64,000 nt of DNA from Bradyrhizobium diazoefficiens (GTDB lineage: Bacteria; Pseudomonadota; Alphaproteobacteria; Rhizobiales; Xanthobacteraceae), in NCBI RefSeq assembly GCF_016616425.1, contig NZ_CP067101.1, positions 5,022,001-5,086,000 of the forward strand, in the 5' to 3' direction. The notes beneath the pieces were generated by a model, which saw only the letters and a list, made by a program, of their open reading frames with translations, did not search any database and was not told where the DNA came from. Position numbers and translations under genes: made by a program. This document shows positions 23,057 to 30,892 of the stretch, in pieces (the stretch's first letter is position 1; every line of letters starts with the position of its first letter).

Positions 23057-24890
23057 ATGGGCGCACTTCGGTTTTTTTTGATCGCTTTTGCCGTGTGGCT
23101 CGGATGTGGACCGGCAATGGCCGAACGGCGCGTGGCGCTGGTCATCGGCAATTCCGCCTACAAGAACGTGGCGAAGCTCGCGAACCCCACGAACGATGCC
23201 GCGCTGGTTGGCAGCATGTTCAAGAAGGCCGGCTTCGACGCTGTGGACGTCAAGCTCGACCTGAACGTGGTCGACATGCGCAAGGCGCTGCGCGAGTTCG
23301 GCAGCAAGGCCCGTGAGGCCGATGTCGCGGTCATCTACTACGCCGGCCATGGCATCGAGCTCGACGGCACTAACTATCTGATCCCGACCGACGCGACGCT
23401 CGAGACCGATACCGATGTTCTCGACGAGGCGTTCCCGCTCGACCGGGTGCTTTTCGCCATCGAGCCGGCCAAGCAACTGCGCCTGGTCATCCTGGATGCC
23501 TGTCGCGACAATCCGTTTGCGAAAACGATGAAGCGGACGATCGCCGCGCGGGCGATCGGCCGCGGTCTTGCCAAGGTCGAGCCGACCAGCCCGAACACCA
23601 TGATCGCCTTCGCAGCGAAGGCGGGCTCGACCGCCTCCGATGGCGATGCGAAGAACAGCCCGTTTGCCACCGCTCTGGTCGAGCGCCTGCCGATGCCGGG
23701 CCTCGATCTGCGCAAGGCATTCGGCTTCGTGCGCGACGACGTGCTCAAGACCACCGGCTACAAGCAGGAGCCGTATGTGTACGGCTCGCTTGGCGGCGAT
23801 GACGTGCCGCTGGTTGCAGCGAAGCCAATCGTCACCGGGCCGCAGGCCAATCCGGACGCCGAAATCCGGCGCGATTATGAACTGGCGCTCCAGCTTGGCA
23901 CGCGTGACGGATGGACTGCCTTCCTTAACCGCTTCCCGAGTGGTTTCTATACCGATCTCGCCAAGGGCCAGTTGAACAAGATCGCCGCAGAAGAAACCCG
24001 CGCGGCGGCTGCGGAAAAGGCCAGGCAGGCCGAGGATGAGAAGGTCCGGCTGGCATCCGAACGCGCCAGGAAGGCCGAGCAAGACAAGGCGGCAGCCGCC
24101 GCAAAAGCTGCTGAGGGCGCTCGGATCGCAGCGGAGAAGGCCAAGCAAATCGAGGAGGGCAAGGCGGCCGCAGCCGAGCAGCGCAGGAAGGATGCCGAGG
24201 CAGCAGCGGCGAAGGCCATGGCAGACAAAGGAAGCCGCCGAGAAGGCACTCGCCGACAGGATTGCGAACGACAAGGCCGTCGCCGAGAAGCAAGCGACCG
24301 AGAAGCAGCAAGTTGCCGAAGGGCAACAGAAAGTTGCAGCCGTTGCCCCGACCTCCTCGCCGCCGAGCCTGTCTCCGCAAGAGACGGCGAAGCTGATCCA
24401 GTCCGAGCTGCGGCGCGTCGGCTGTCTGGCAGCCGCGGCTGATGGCGACTGGAATGCGTCATCGCAACGCTCGCTGACGCTGTTCAACAAACATGCCGGG
24501 ACGAAGTTAGATGCCAAGCAGGCGAGCTTCGAGGCGCTCGACGCCATCAAGGCCAAGCCGGGCCGCGTCTGCCCGCTGGTGTGCGATCACGGCTTCAAGG
24601 CCGATGGCGACGCTTGCGTGAGGATCGCGTGCCGCGCCGGTTATCGTGTCAATGACGACAATGAATGCGAAAAGACGCAGCAGAAGAAGCCGGGCACCGC
24701 CCGCAACGGCGGCGATAACCGGGAGGCTGAGCGCAAGGGGGCAGAATCAGCTCCATCCAAGCCGCAGGCTTCTGGACAGATCATCTGTGGCCAGTCTGGC
24801 TGCAGACCGGTGAAAAACGGCTGTCGACTGGTAGTTCCTCGGCAGGCCTTCAGCATGACACCCGGAGGGCTTGTGGAGGTCTGCAACTAG
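23057..24890 (+). pseudogene. Secreted caspase-like protein, array gene 5, frameshifted
   Basis: A paralogue of the gene 4 subtype (MGALRFFLIAFAVWLGCGPAMA signal peptide, ERRVALVIGNSAYKN). The caspase dyad is intact (YYAGHG; DACRDNP). An extra G in AAAGG at about 24227-24231 moves the frame inside the coiled coil where the paralogues read DKQAAEKALAD. As written, translation ends at 24442 with a 461-residue protein. It would lack the peptidoglycan-binding-like module, the Cys-rich segment and the tail. Removing one base restores a 610-residue product ending EVCN. The downstream frame is otherwise intact, so the mutation is recent, or a sequencing error, or read through by +1 frameshifting. 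Confidence 0.8.
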
Positions 24891-24960
24891 CCCCTCTCGA
24901 CTCCAATGTGAACGGCGCTCTGAATTACGAAGGTGCACTCATTTGGACCGAGGCAGAGCC

Positions 24961-25209
24961 CTGCGACTTTATATAGGCTCCGGCACCGGCATTTGCGCGC
25001 TCGCCGCGCTCTCGGCCGACCTCACCGCGGTCACCAAGAGCTTCGATACGCGTTTCCTGAAGCACGCCGCAGTCGGACCAATCACCGCACGCGCGCGGGT
25101 CATCGAACGGACGGATCGCGACATGGCGGTGCAAGCCGCGCTCGTCGATGACAAGGGCGTGACGGTTGCCGAGGCCACTGCACGCTTGCGTGTTCTCGAA
25201 ACGAAATAG
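24961..25209 (+). pseudogene. C-terminal remnant of a PaaI-like hotdog thioesterase
   Basis: About 80 residues resemble the C-terminal half of a PaaI-type acyl-CoA thioesterase: CALAALSADLTAVTKSFDTRFLKHAAVGPITARARVIERTD, then VQAALVDDKGVTVAEATARLRVLE. The N-terminal half with the catalytic Asn/Asp-containing helix is missing. The frame upstream runs into the end of caspase gene 5 without a plausible start. The rest of the 447-bp interval 24891-25337 holds no other gene. This looks like the scar of a gene cut when the array or a deletion arose (inference). Confidence 0.55.
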
Positions 25210-25337
25210 CGGCATGGCCCCGTTCAGCAGTCGGGCAGATCCAGCCTGTCGGCAAGATTTCGACCGACGGCGAGCTTCGCGGCGCCCGGCAACGCAAAGG
25301 CTCTGATGACCTGACGCCGCCTCGCGGCGGGTACGCA

Positions 25338-25556
25338 CTACTCCTGGTCGACGAGATCGTCCTCGAGGATCGCCATCTGGAACTGGAACGAGCGATCGTC
25401 GTCCTCGTCGTCGACGAAAAGCACGCCGATGAACTCCTCGCCGATATAGACCTCGGCGGAATCGTCCTTCTTCGGCCGCGGCACGACGCGGATCTTGGGA
25501 TTGCCGAATACGCGCTTCAGATACGCGTCGAGCTTCCTGACTTCCTTGACGTCCAC
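25338..25556 (-). CDS. DUF3126 family protein
   Basis: A 72-residue acidic protein that matches, from memory, the DUF3126 family of alphaproteobacteria: MDVKEVRKLDAYLKRVFG, KIRVVPRPKKDDSAEVYIGEEFIGVLF, then FQFQMAILEDDL. Its function is unknown. The length is normal for the family and the start is unambiguous. It lies downstream of cysE on the same strand with a hairpin between them, so it may have its own promoter. Confidence 0.85.
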   Translation of the reverse strand: MDVKEVRKLDAYLKRVFGNPKIRVVPRPKKDDSAEVYIGEEFIGVLFVDDEDDDRSFQFQMAILEDDLVDQE

Positions 25557-25665
25557 GGCAAGTCTCCAATCGAAAATCTGGGTCGGCGGGTTTTAGGACG
25601 AGACGTGACGAACCGCCAGCATGAATTGCCCGCCAGCATCAATTGCCGGAGAAATTCGGGGACGG

Positions 25666-25691
25666 AAAGGGCCGGAAAGTCCGGCCCTTTT
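25666..25691 (-). terminator. Hairpin terminator between cysE and the DUF3126 gene
   Basis: Perfect 10-bp stem AAAGGGCCGG/CCGGCCCTTT (25666-25675 with 25681-25690) and a 5-nt loop. It lies 20 bp beyond the cysE stop, with a short T-run on either strand. Confidence 0.65.
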
Positions 25692-25709
25692 CAACGTCAA
25701 AGCCAGGTC

Positions 25710-26534
25710 TCAAAGCCCCATGGCGTTGATCATCTGATCCATGGTGCGTGACGGCTCGGCGCAGCCGGCCTCGCCGACGATCTTGGCAGGCACGCCCGCG
25801 ACCGTGACATTGTGCGGGACCGGCTTGACCACGACCGAGCCGGCGGCGATGCGCGCACAATGGCCGATCTCGATGTTGCCGAGAATCTTCGCGCCGGCGC
25901 CGATCAGCACGCCGTGGCGGATCTTCGGATGTCGGTCCTCGTTCTCCTTGCCGGTGCCGCCGAGCGTGACGCCGTGCAGGATCGAGACGTCGTCCTCGAT
26001 CACCGCCGTCTCGCCGCAGACGAAGCCGGTGGCGTGGTCGAGGAAGATGCCGCGGCCGATGCGCGCGGCGGGATTGATGTCGGTCTGGAACACCGCGGAG
26101 GCGCGGCTCTGGAGATAATACGCAAAATCCTTGCGGCCCTTCAGATAGAGCCAGTGCGCGAGGCGATGGGTCTGGATCGCGTGAAAGCCCTTGAAGTAGA
26201 GCAAGGGATCGATGAAGCGCGAGGTCGCGGGATCGCGGTCATAGACGGCAACGAGATCGGCGCGGAAGGCGTTGCCGAGATCGGGATCGTCGCGCAGCGC
26301 CTCAATATAGGCCTGGCGCACGAGGTCGCCCGACAGCGCGGAGTGATCGAGGCGCTCGACGACGCGATGAACCACCGAATCTTCCAGCCGGCCGTGATGC
26401 AGCACCGCCGAATAGATGAAGGTCGCAAGCTCGGGCTCGCGATGGACGATGTCCTCCGCTTCACTCCGGATCCGATCCCAGATCGGATCGAGCGATGCGA
26501 GCTTTCCCCCCGGATTGACCTGATGCACTGCCAT
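25710..26534 (-). CDS. cysE: Serine O-acetyltransferase
   Basis: A 274-residue enzyme that acetylates L-serine with acetyl-CoA to give O-acetylserine, the first committed step of cysteine synthesis, in the cytoplasm. The N-terminal helical SATase domain (about residues 15-125, DPIWDRIRSEAEDIV) is followed by a left-handed beta-helix of hexapeptide repeats (about 155-245). Conserved segments include DHATGFVCGETAVIEDDVSILHGVTLGG and DRHPKI. The C-terminal tail, which in other CysE enzymes enters the cysteine synthase active site, ends here in Met-Gly-Leu instead of Ile. The length matches the family. No cysK is nearby. Confidence 0.94.
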   Translation of the reverse strand: MAVHQVNPGGKLASLDPIWDRIRSEAEDIVHREPELATFIYSAVLHHGRLEDSVVHRVVERLDHSALSGDLVRQAYIEALRDDPDLGNAFRADLVAVYDRDPATSRFIDPLLYFKGFHAIQTHRLAHWLYLKGRKDFAYYLQSRASAVFQTDINPAARIGRGIFLDHATGFVCGETAVIEDDVSILHGVTLGGTGKENEDRHPKIRHGVLIGAGAKILGNIEIGHCARIAAGSVVVKPVPHNVTVAGVPAKIVGEAGCAEPSRTMDQMINAMGL

Positions 26535-26811
26535 GGAATTGGTCTTTCGAATTGGCCCGTTTTGCCGGTTCTATAGCACAGTCTAGGCGACAAAGTCCTG
26601 ACGGGCTTGCCTGAGAGCGAACTGCTCCTTGCCCCATGAAAGCGTACCAAGACGTTGAAACACAACAGCTTTTTCGAACGCTCCCAAGCGGCAGGGTCGG
26701 CTCAAAGTGGTCAGAGTTTTGCCAAATTCAAGCCGGGCGGCGTCAGACTATTGGTGAATTCTCTCCGAACCGCTATTGCGAGCATGGTCGAAACCGGGGA
26801 CGGGAGCGAAT

Positions 26812-28173
26812 TTGAGCAGCACCACGGATCAATTGCGCGCGCGCGTCGCGGGCTCGTCTTGGCTGCGTCTGGCGGCGGTGGCCCTGCCCCTCCTGATGAT
26901 CGCGCCGGCGTTCTGGAACGGCTATCCGTTGTTGCAATGGGACACCGGCGGCTATCTGGCGCGCTGGTACGAGGGCTATCTCGTCCCCAGCCGCTCCACG
27001 GTGTTCGGCCTCTATCTGCACTATGGCGAGAATTTTGGTTTCTGGATCAACCTCGCGCTCCAGTCGCTGGCGACGCTATGGCTGTTGCAGCTCTGCCTGC
27101 GGGTGCTCGGATTGATGCGGACCTTCCGCTTCGTCGCGATCAGCCTCGGCCTGATCCTGTCGACTGCGCTGCCCTGGCTTGCGAGCATGCTGCTCACCGA
27201 CATCTTTGCCGGGCTCTCGGTGCTGTCGCTGTTCCTCCTGGTCGTCGGCGCAAGCCGCACCTCGGCGATCGAAAAGGTCTCGCTGTTCGTCTTCACCGCC
27301 TTTGCCGCCGCAACCCACAGCGCCACGCTCGGCGTGCTGCTCGGCCTTTGCGCCGCCGGATGGATGGCGCGGCCGTTTCTGGGCGCGCGCCTTCCGCTTG
27401 CCGGATTGGCGCAGGCCAGCCTCACCATCGTTGCCGGCAGCCTGATGTTGGTCTCGGCGAACCATGCACTGTCGGGCCAGTGGGCCTGGACACCCGGCGG
27501 TTACGGCGTCGCCTTCGGCCGCATGATGCAGGACGGCATCGTCGCGCGTTACCTCAACGACCATTGCCCGCGCGAACACTTCAAGCTCTGTCCGTATCGC
27601 AATGAACTGCCGCCAACCGCCGACGATTTCCTGTGGGGCAAGAGCGTATTCAACGCGCTCGGCCGGTTCGAAGGCATGAACGAGGAGATGGGCTACATCG
27701 TCGTGCATTCGCTCGCGGACTACCCGGCCTGGCAGGCGGGCGCGGCGTTGAAAGCGACGGGAGAACAACTGCTGCATGTCGCGACCGGCGAAGGCACCAC
27801 GGTCTGGATTCCGCATACTTACGGCATCATCGAGCGTTACATCCCCTCGCAGGTCGCGGCGATGCGCGCGGCGCGCCAGCAGCACTGGGAGCTCAACTTC
27901 GACATCATCAACCGGGTGCACGTTCCCGTCGCGCTGGTCTCGATGCTGGCACTGGTCGCGCTGCTCGCGCACGCGCTCGCGAAGCGCCGGCTGGACGACC
28001 TGACGCTGCTGGCGGCGACCGTGACGCTGGCGTTGCTCGGCAACGCCTTCATCTGCGGCGTGATCTCGGGCCCGCACGACCGCTATGGCGCGCGGATAGT
28101 CTGGGTTGCGACCTTCGTGGTGCTGATGGCGCTGTTTCGATCGTTTGGCGATGATGAGCCCAAAGCAGAATGA
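26812..28173 (+). CDS. Polytopic membrane protein, hypothetical
   Basis: A 453-residue protein with about nine to ten hydrophobic segments. A long non-membrane stretch (about 215-345) contains DHCPREHFKLCPYRNELPPTADDFLWGKS, with a paired Cys motif that probably faces the periplasm. An early loop has PLLQWDTGGYLARWYEGYLVPSRS. The layout recalls GT-C-fold glycosyltransferases, with acidic residues in the first loop, but I see no definite family motif. TTG at 26812 has GGGAG about 6 nt upstream; the ATG at 26776 gives a longer hydrophilic start. It stands alone between the divergent cysE and a palindromic element. Confidence 0.7.
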   Translation: MSSTTDQLRARVAGSSWLRLAAVALPLLMIAPAFWNGYPLLQWDTGGYLARWYEGYLVPSRSTVFGLYLHYGENFGFWINLALQSLATLWLLQLCLRVLGLMRTFRFVAISLGLILSTALPWLASMLLTDIFAGLSVLSLFLLVVGASRTSAIEKVSLFVFTAFAAATHSATLGVLLGLCAAGWMARPFLGARLPLAGLAQASLTIVAGSLMLVSANHALSGQWAWTPGGYGVAFGRMMQDGIVARYLNDHCPREHFKLCPYRNELPPTADDFLWGKSVFNALGRFEGMNEEMGYIVVHSLADYPAWQAGAALKATGEQLLHVATGEGTTVWIPHTYGIIERYIPSQVAAMRAARQQHWELNFDIINRVHVPVALVSMLALVALLAHALAKRRLDDLTLLAATVTLALLGNAFICGVISGPHDRYGARIVWVATFVVLMALFRSFGDDEPKAE

Positions 28174-28209
28174 CTTTAGGTTGAAGCGATCACCGTGGCG
28201 GCTCGTTTG

Positions 28210-28331
28210 CCTCTCCCGCTTGCGGGAGAGGTCGGATCGCGTAGCGATCCGGGTGAGGGCTTTCTCCTCTTGGCGATTGTCCCATTTCGGAAACACCCTC
28301 TCCCCGACCCTCTCCCGCAAGCGGGAGAGGG
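28210..28331. repeat. Palindromic element 2 (multi-hairpin)
   Basis: Three hairpins: CCTCTCCCGC/GCGGGAGAGG at 28210-28231, GGATCGC/GCGATCC at 28234-28250, and CCCTCTCCCGC/GCGGGAGAGGG at 28308-28331. The first and last arms are complementary to each other in part. It lies between the membrane-protein gene and the convergent hydrolase gene. Confidence 0.75.
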
Positions 28332-28390
28332 GGCGCACCTCGGTTATCGCGATCAGACAAAATCTCATCGCTCCTTAGGCAGACGACATC

Positions 28391-29149
28391 TCAGCCGCGG
28401 CGTGACAGGAAGTCGAGCACGCCGGTCTTGTAGACCTTGTCGCCGACTGCACGCATGTGGTCGCGGTTCGGAATGTCGAGCACCTCTGAGCCGGGGATGA
28501 TCGCGCCGAGCGCGCCGGCGGAGCCTGCGACGTCGTCGGTGCTGCCGACCGCGATCAGCACCGGCACGTCGATGCGCGCGGCTTCGTCCCTGGTCATGAG
28601 ATCGCGCGTGCCGCGCAGGCAGGCGGCGAGCGCACGGCGGTCCGAGCGGGTCTGATCGGCAAACGCGCGAAAAGTGCGGCCGACCGGATCGGTGACGTCG
28701 TCCAGCCCGGGCGCCTCCAGCGCCCTGGCGACATTCTCGCCGGGCCCGGTGCCCTCGATCAAGCCGCCGATGCCGATGCCGCCGAGGATCGCCGAGCGCA
28801 GGCGCTGCGGCTCGTTGAGGGACAGCCACGCCGCCATCCGTCCGCCCATCGAATAGCCCATGATGTCGGCCTGCGGGATGGCGAGATGATCCATCAGCGC
28901 AAGCACGTCGCCGGCCATGGTCGGGATCGAATACTGCGCGGGCTCGTAGAGCTTTGCGCTTTCGCCGTGGCCGCGATTGTCGAGTGCGATCACGCGCCGG
29001 CCGTTCTTGCGCAGCTCCGAGACCCAGGTCGGATAGACCCAGTTCACGTTCTTGCTCGAGGCAAAGCCGTGCACCAGGACGATCGGATCGCCCTCGCCTT
29101 CGTCGATATAGGCAATTTCAACGGCGCCGTTGTGAAAGCTCGGCATCAT
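28391..29149 (-). CDS. Alpha/beta-fold hydrolase
   Basis: A 252-residue alpha/beta hydrolase. The oxyanion/His-Gly motif is VLVHGFASS (about residues 24-32), and the nucleophile elbow is GYSMGG with Ser near residue 99. The acid is probably the Asp in AVGSTDD (near 205), and the catalytic His is in NRDHMRAVGD (near 231). The family covers esterases, haloperoxidase-like and C-C hydrolases; nothing here fixes the substrate. It ends 60 bp before the palindromic element and 35 bp separate its start from the next minus-strand gene, so the two may be co-transcribed. Confidence 0.85.
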   Translation of the reverse strand: MMPSFHNGAVEIAYIDEGEGDPIVLVHGFASSKNVNWVYPTWVSELRKNGRRVIALDNRGHGESAKLYEPAQYSIPTMAGDVLALMDHLAIPQADIMGYSMGGRMAAWLSLNEPQRLRSAILGGIGIGGLIEGTGPGENVARALEAPGLDDVTDPVGRTFRAFADQTRSDRRALAACLRGTRDLMTRDEAARIDVPVLIAVGSTDDVAGSAGALGAIIPGSEVLDIPNRDHMRAVGDKVYKTGVLDFLSRRG

Positions 29150-29184
29150 CAGTTCCGTGAGTTCTTTGAGGGGAATGGTTGATC

Positions 29185-30327
29185 TTAGGCCGCGAGGGCC
29201 GCTCTTGCCAGAGCAGCTTCAGCCGCGACCTGTGCCCGGCGAAGCCGCCGCGCCCGTTTGCGATCGCACCAGGCCTGGGTGAAGCGCTCGGTCGTCGCCT
29301 TGATGGAGGAGAGAAGGCCGAACAGCGTCAGCGCCGCACCGAGCAGCCAGAGCGCTAGGTCGAACGCGCCGCCGATGAGCAGCAGCGCGCCGCGGCCCAG
29401 CAGCTTCATGATCGCGCGCGTCTTGCCGCCTTGCGCTTCCGCAAGCCGCGCCGCGCGCGCGACGTCCTTGGGACCTTCGGCGATGCGCAGCGTATCCATC
29501 GCGCCGCGCATGCCGGTCTTCTCGGCGACGCGCGTGACGTCCTTGCCGAGCCGGACCAGCGCGCCCACCTTCTCGGCCCGGAACGCGGCCTTGATCGCGC
29601 TGACGGTCTCGCCCGGCCGCAGCACCGAGCCGGAGGCCACCGCGTTCCGCAGCATCGGCGTGTCGAAGACCTCGCGCGCCGATCGGCCGGCCCATACGGC
29701 GAGGCCCTCGCCGAGTCGTCCGACTTTCCGCGCATCCTTCACCAACGTCAGTCCGGCGCGCACCGGCGCCGCACCACCGACGGACACGTAGGTTGCCGCC
29801 GTCACCGCAAGGCCGGCGGCCGCAAGCCCGAGCATGAGGCGGTCGGTGTCCTCGCCCATGGCGAGATGCTTGCCCTCGCGCACCACGTCCCTGACGTCGC
29901 CGATCACGAAGAGATCGCCGGCCACCGTCCCGGAGAGGCTCGCGACATCGTCGGCACTGCCGGTGACGAGGCCGATGACAAACCGTTTGGCGAAATGCGA
30001 GGTGGAATTTTGGGCCTTGACCGCGTCATTGACACGGCTCAGGAGGTCGTCAGGCAGCGCGATGTTGCGGTCACGTGCGAGCACGACAAAACTGTCGGCG
30101 AGATCGGCATCATCGGCGGCGAGCGCGGCCTTGATGTTGTCCTGAACTAGGCGGTCATTGTCGTTCTGCCGCAGCAGTGCGTCGAGCTTCAGCTCGGAGA
30201 GCACGGCCGGATCATCCTGGGCGGCGAGGATCGCGCCGGCCTCGCGAGCGTGCGGAGCAACCTGCGCGAGCATGAAGCCGCACGCCGCGATACCGGTCAA
30301 TGCTGTGCTGATTCGCAGCCACTTCAT
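29185..30327 (-). CDS. Hypothetical membrane protein with long helical domain
   Basis: A 380-residue protein I do not recognise. It has an N-terminal signal or anchor (WLRISTALTGIAACGFMLA), a helical region rich in Ala/Asp/Leu, and a central hydrophobic segment (LMLGLAAAGLAVTAATYVSVGGAA, about 165-190). A helical Lys/Arg-containing region follows, then a second hydrophobic stretch near the end (GRGALLLIGGAFDLALWLLGAALTLFGLL) and a strongly basic tail (DRKRARRLRRAQ). I use the ATG at 30327 because the upstream open frame is not membrane-like and overlaps a probable promoter region. It is probably an inner-membrane protein; no catalytic motif. Confidence 0.65.
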   Translation of the reverse strand: MKWLRISTALTGIAACGFMLAQVAPHAREAGAILAAQDDPAVLSELKLDALLRQNDNDRLVQDNIKAALAADDADLADSFVVLARDRNIALPDDLLSRVNDAVKAQNSTSHFAKRFVIGLVTGSADDVASLSGTVAGDLFVIGDVRDVVREGKHLAMGEDTDRLMLGLAAAGLAVTAATYVSVGGAAPVRAGLTLVKDARKVGRLGEGLAVWAGRSAREVFDTPMLRNAVASGSVLRPGETVSAIKAAFRAEKVGALVRLGKDVTRVAEKTGMRGAMDTLRIAEGPKDVARAARLAEAQGGKTRAIMKLLGRGALLLIGGAFDLALWLLGAALTLFGLLSSIKATTERFTQAWCDRKRARRLRRAQVAAEAALARAALAA

Positions 30328-30627
30328 GTGGAAGGCCCGGCGGTCCCTTTTGCGCCTGATGATCCGTCTTTCGTCGCAACTGCGCGCGTCCACAGACATA
30401 GTATGCCCAAATTGCGACACAACGTCCCCGACGAAAGAAGGGCTTTTCTCAGGCCCTAAGATTGTGTCGAATTTGCATGAGCAAATGAGCATGGGGCGAT
30501 TGCGAACCTTTCGGTTCCGCTGGACTAGCAATCATCTGCACCCGCCAGTATGGTCCGCGGCGCCTTAAAGATGCCGCGTCAGTTCTCGATTGTGTCTGCC
30601 GCCATTGCCACTCCAGGATGAGTTACG

Positions 30628-30873
30628 ATGTCCGACCATGTCGTCCCGCACTTCCATAACGATGCCGGTGTCCCGGTCATCGAGATCGGCTCGCAAGAGT
30701 TCATGTGCGTTGGCGCCACCCCTCCGTTCGACCATCCGCACGTCTTCCTCGACCTCGGCAACGACAACGAGATCATCTGCCCCTACTGCTCGACGCTGTT
30801 CCGCTTCGCGGCCGACCTGAAGGCGGGCGAAGCCCGTCCGCCCGAATGCGTGCTGAAGGACAAGGTGGCCTGA
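30628..30873 (+). CDS. CHCC-type zinc-finger protein (NDUFS6-like)
   Basis: An 81-residue protein of the zinc-finger CHCC family. The ligand pattern Cys27 (FMCVG), His36/38 (DHPHVFLDLG) and Cys51/Cys54 (IICPYCSTLF) is intact. The mitochondrial relative NDUFS6 is an accessory subunit of complex I; alphaproteobacterial homologues are conserved small proteins that may accompany respiratory or other complexes (family knowledge). No nuo genes are nearby. The next gene begins with GTG 19 bp after this stop, so the two are likely translated from one mRNA. Confidence 0.88.
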   Translation: MSDHVVPHFHNDAGVPVIEIGSQEFMCVGATPPFDHPHVFLDLGNDNEIICPYCSTLFRFAADLKAGEARPPECVLKDKVA

Positions 30874-30892
30874 CCGGTCTCATCGGTCAGGG

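Noticed and set aside
24221..24240. Programmed +1 frameshifting at the AAAGG in caspase gene 5
   Set aside because: The four paralogues lack the extra base and encode the full protein in one frame; no stop codon or stimulatory structure is seen at the site. Mutation or sequencing error is simpler.
15471..24556. Long minus-strand open frames opposite each caspase gene (about 400-500 codons)
   Set aside because: They repeat because the caspase genes repeat; high GC at codon position 3 opens the opposite strand. Products are Leu/Gly/Arg-rich without domains or ribosome-binding sites.
15492..24890. Large direct repeats considered as a CRISPR array or transposon arrangement
   Set aside because: Repeat units are whole genes of about 1.8 kb, coding throughout, with no short repeat-spacer pattern, no terminal inverted repeats and no transposase.
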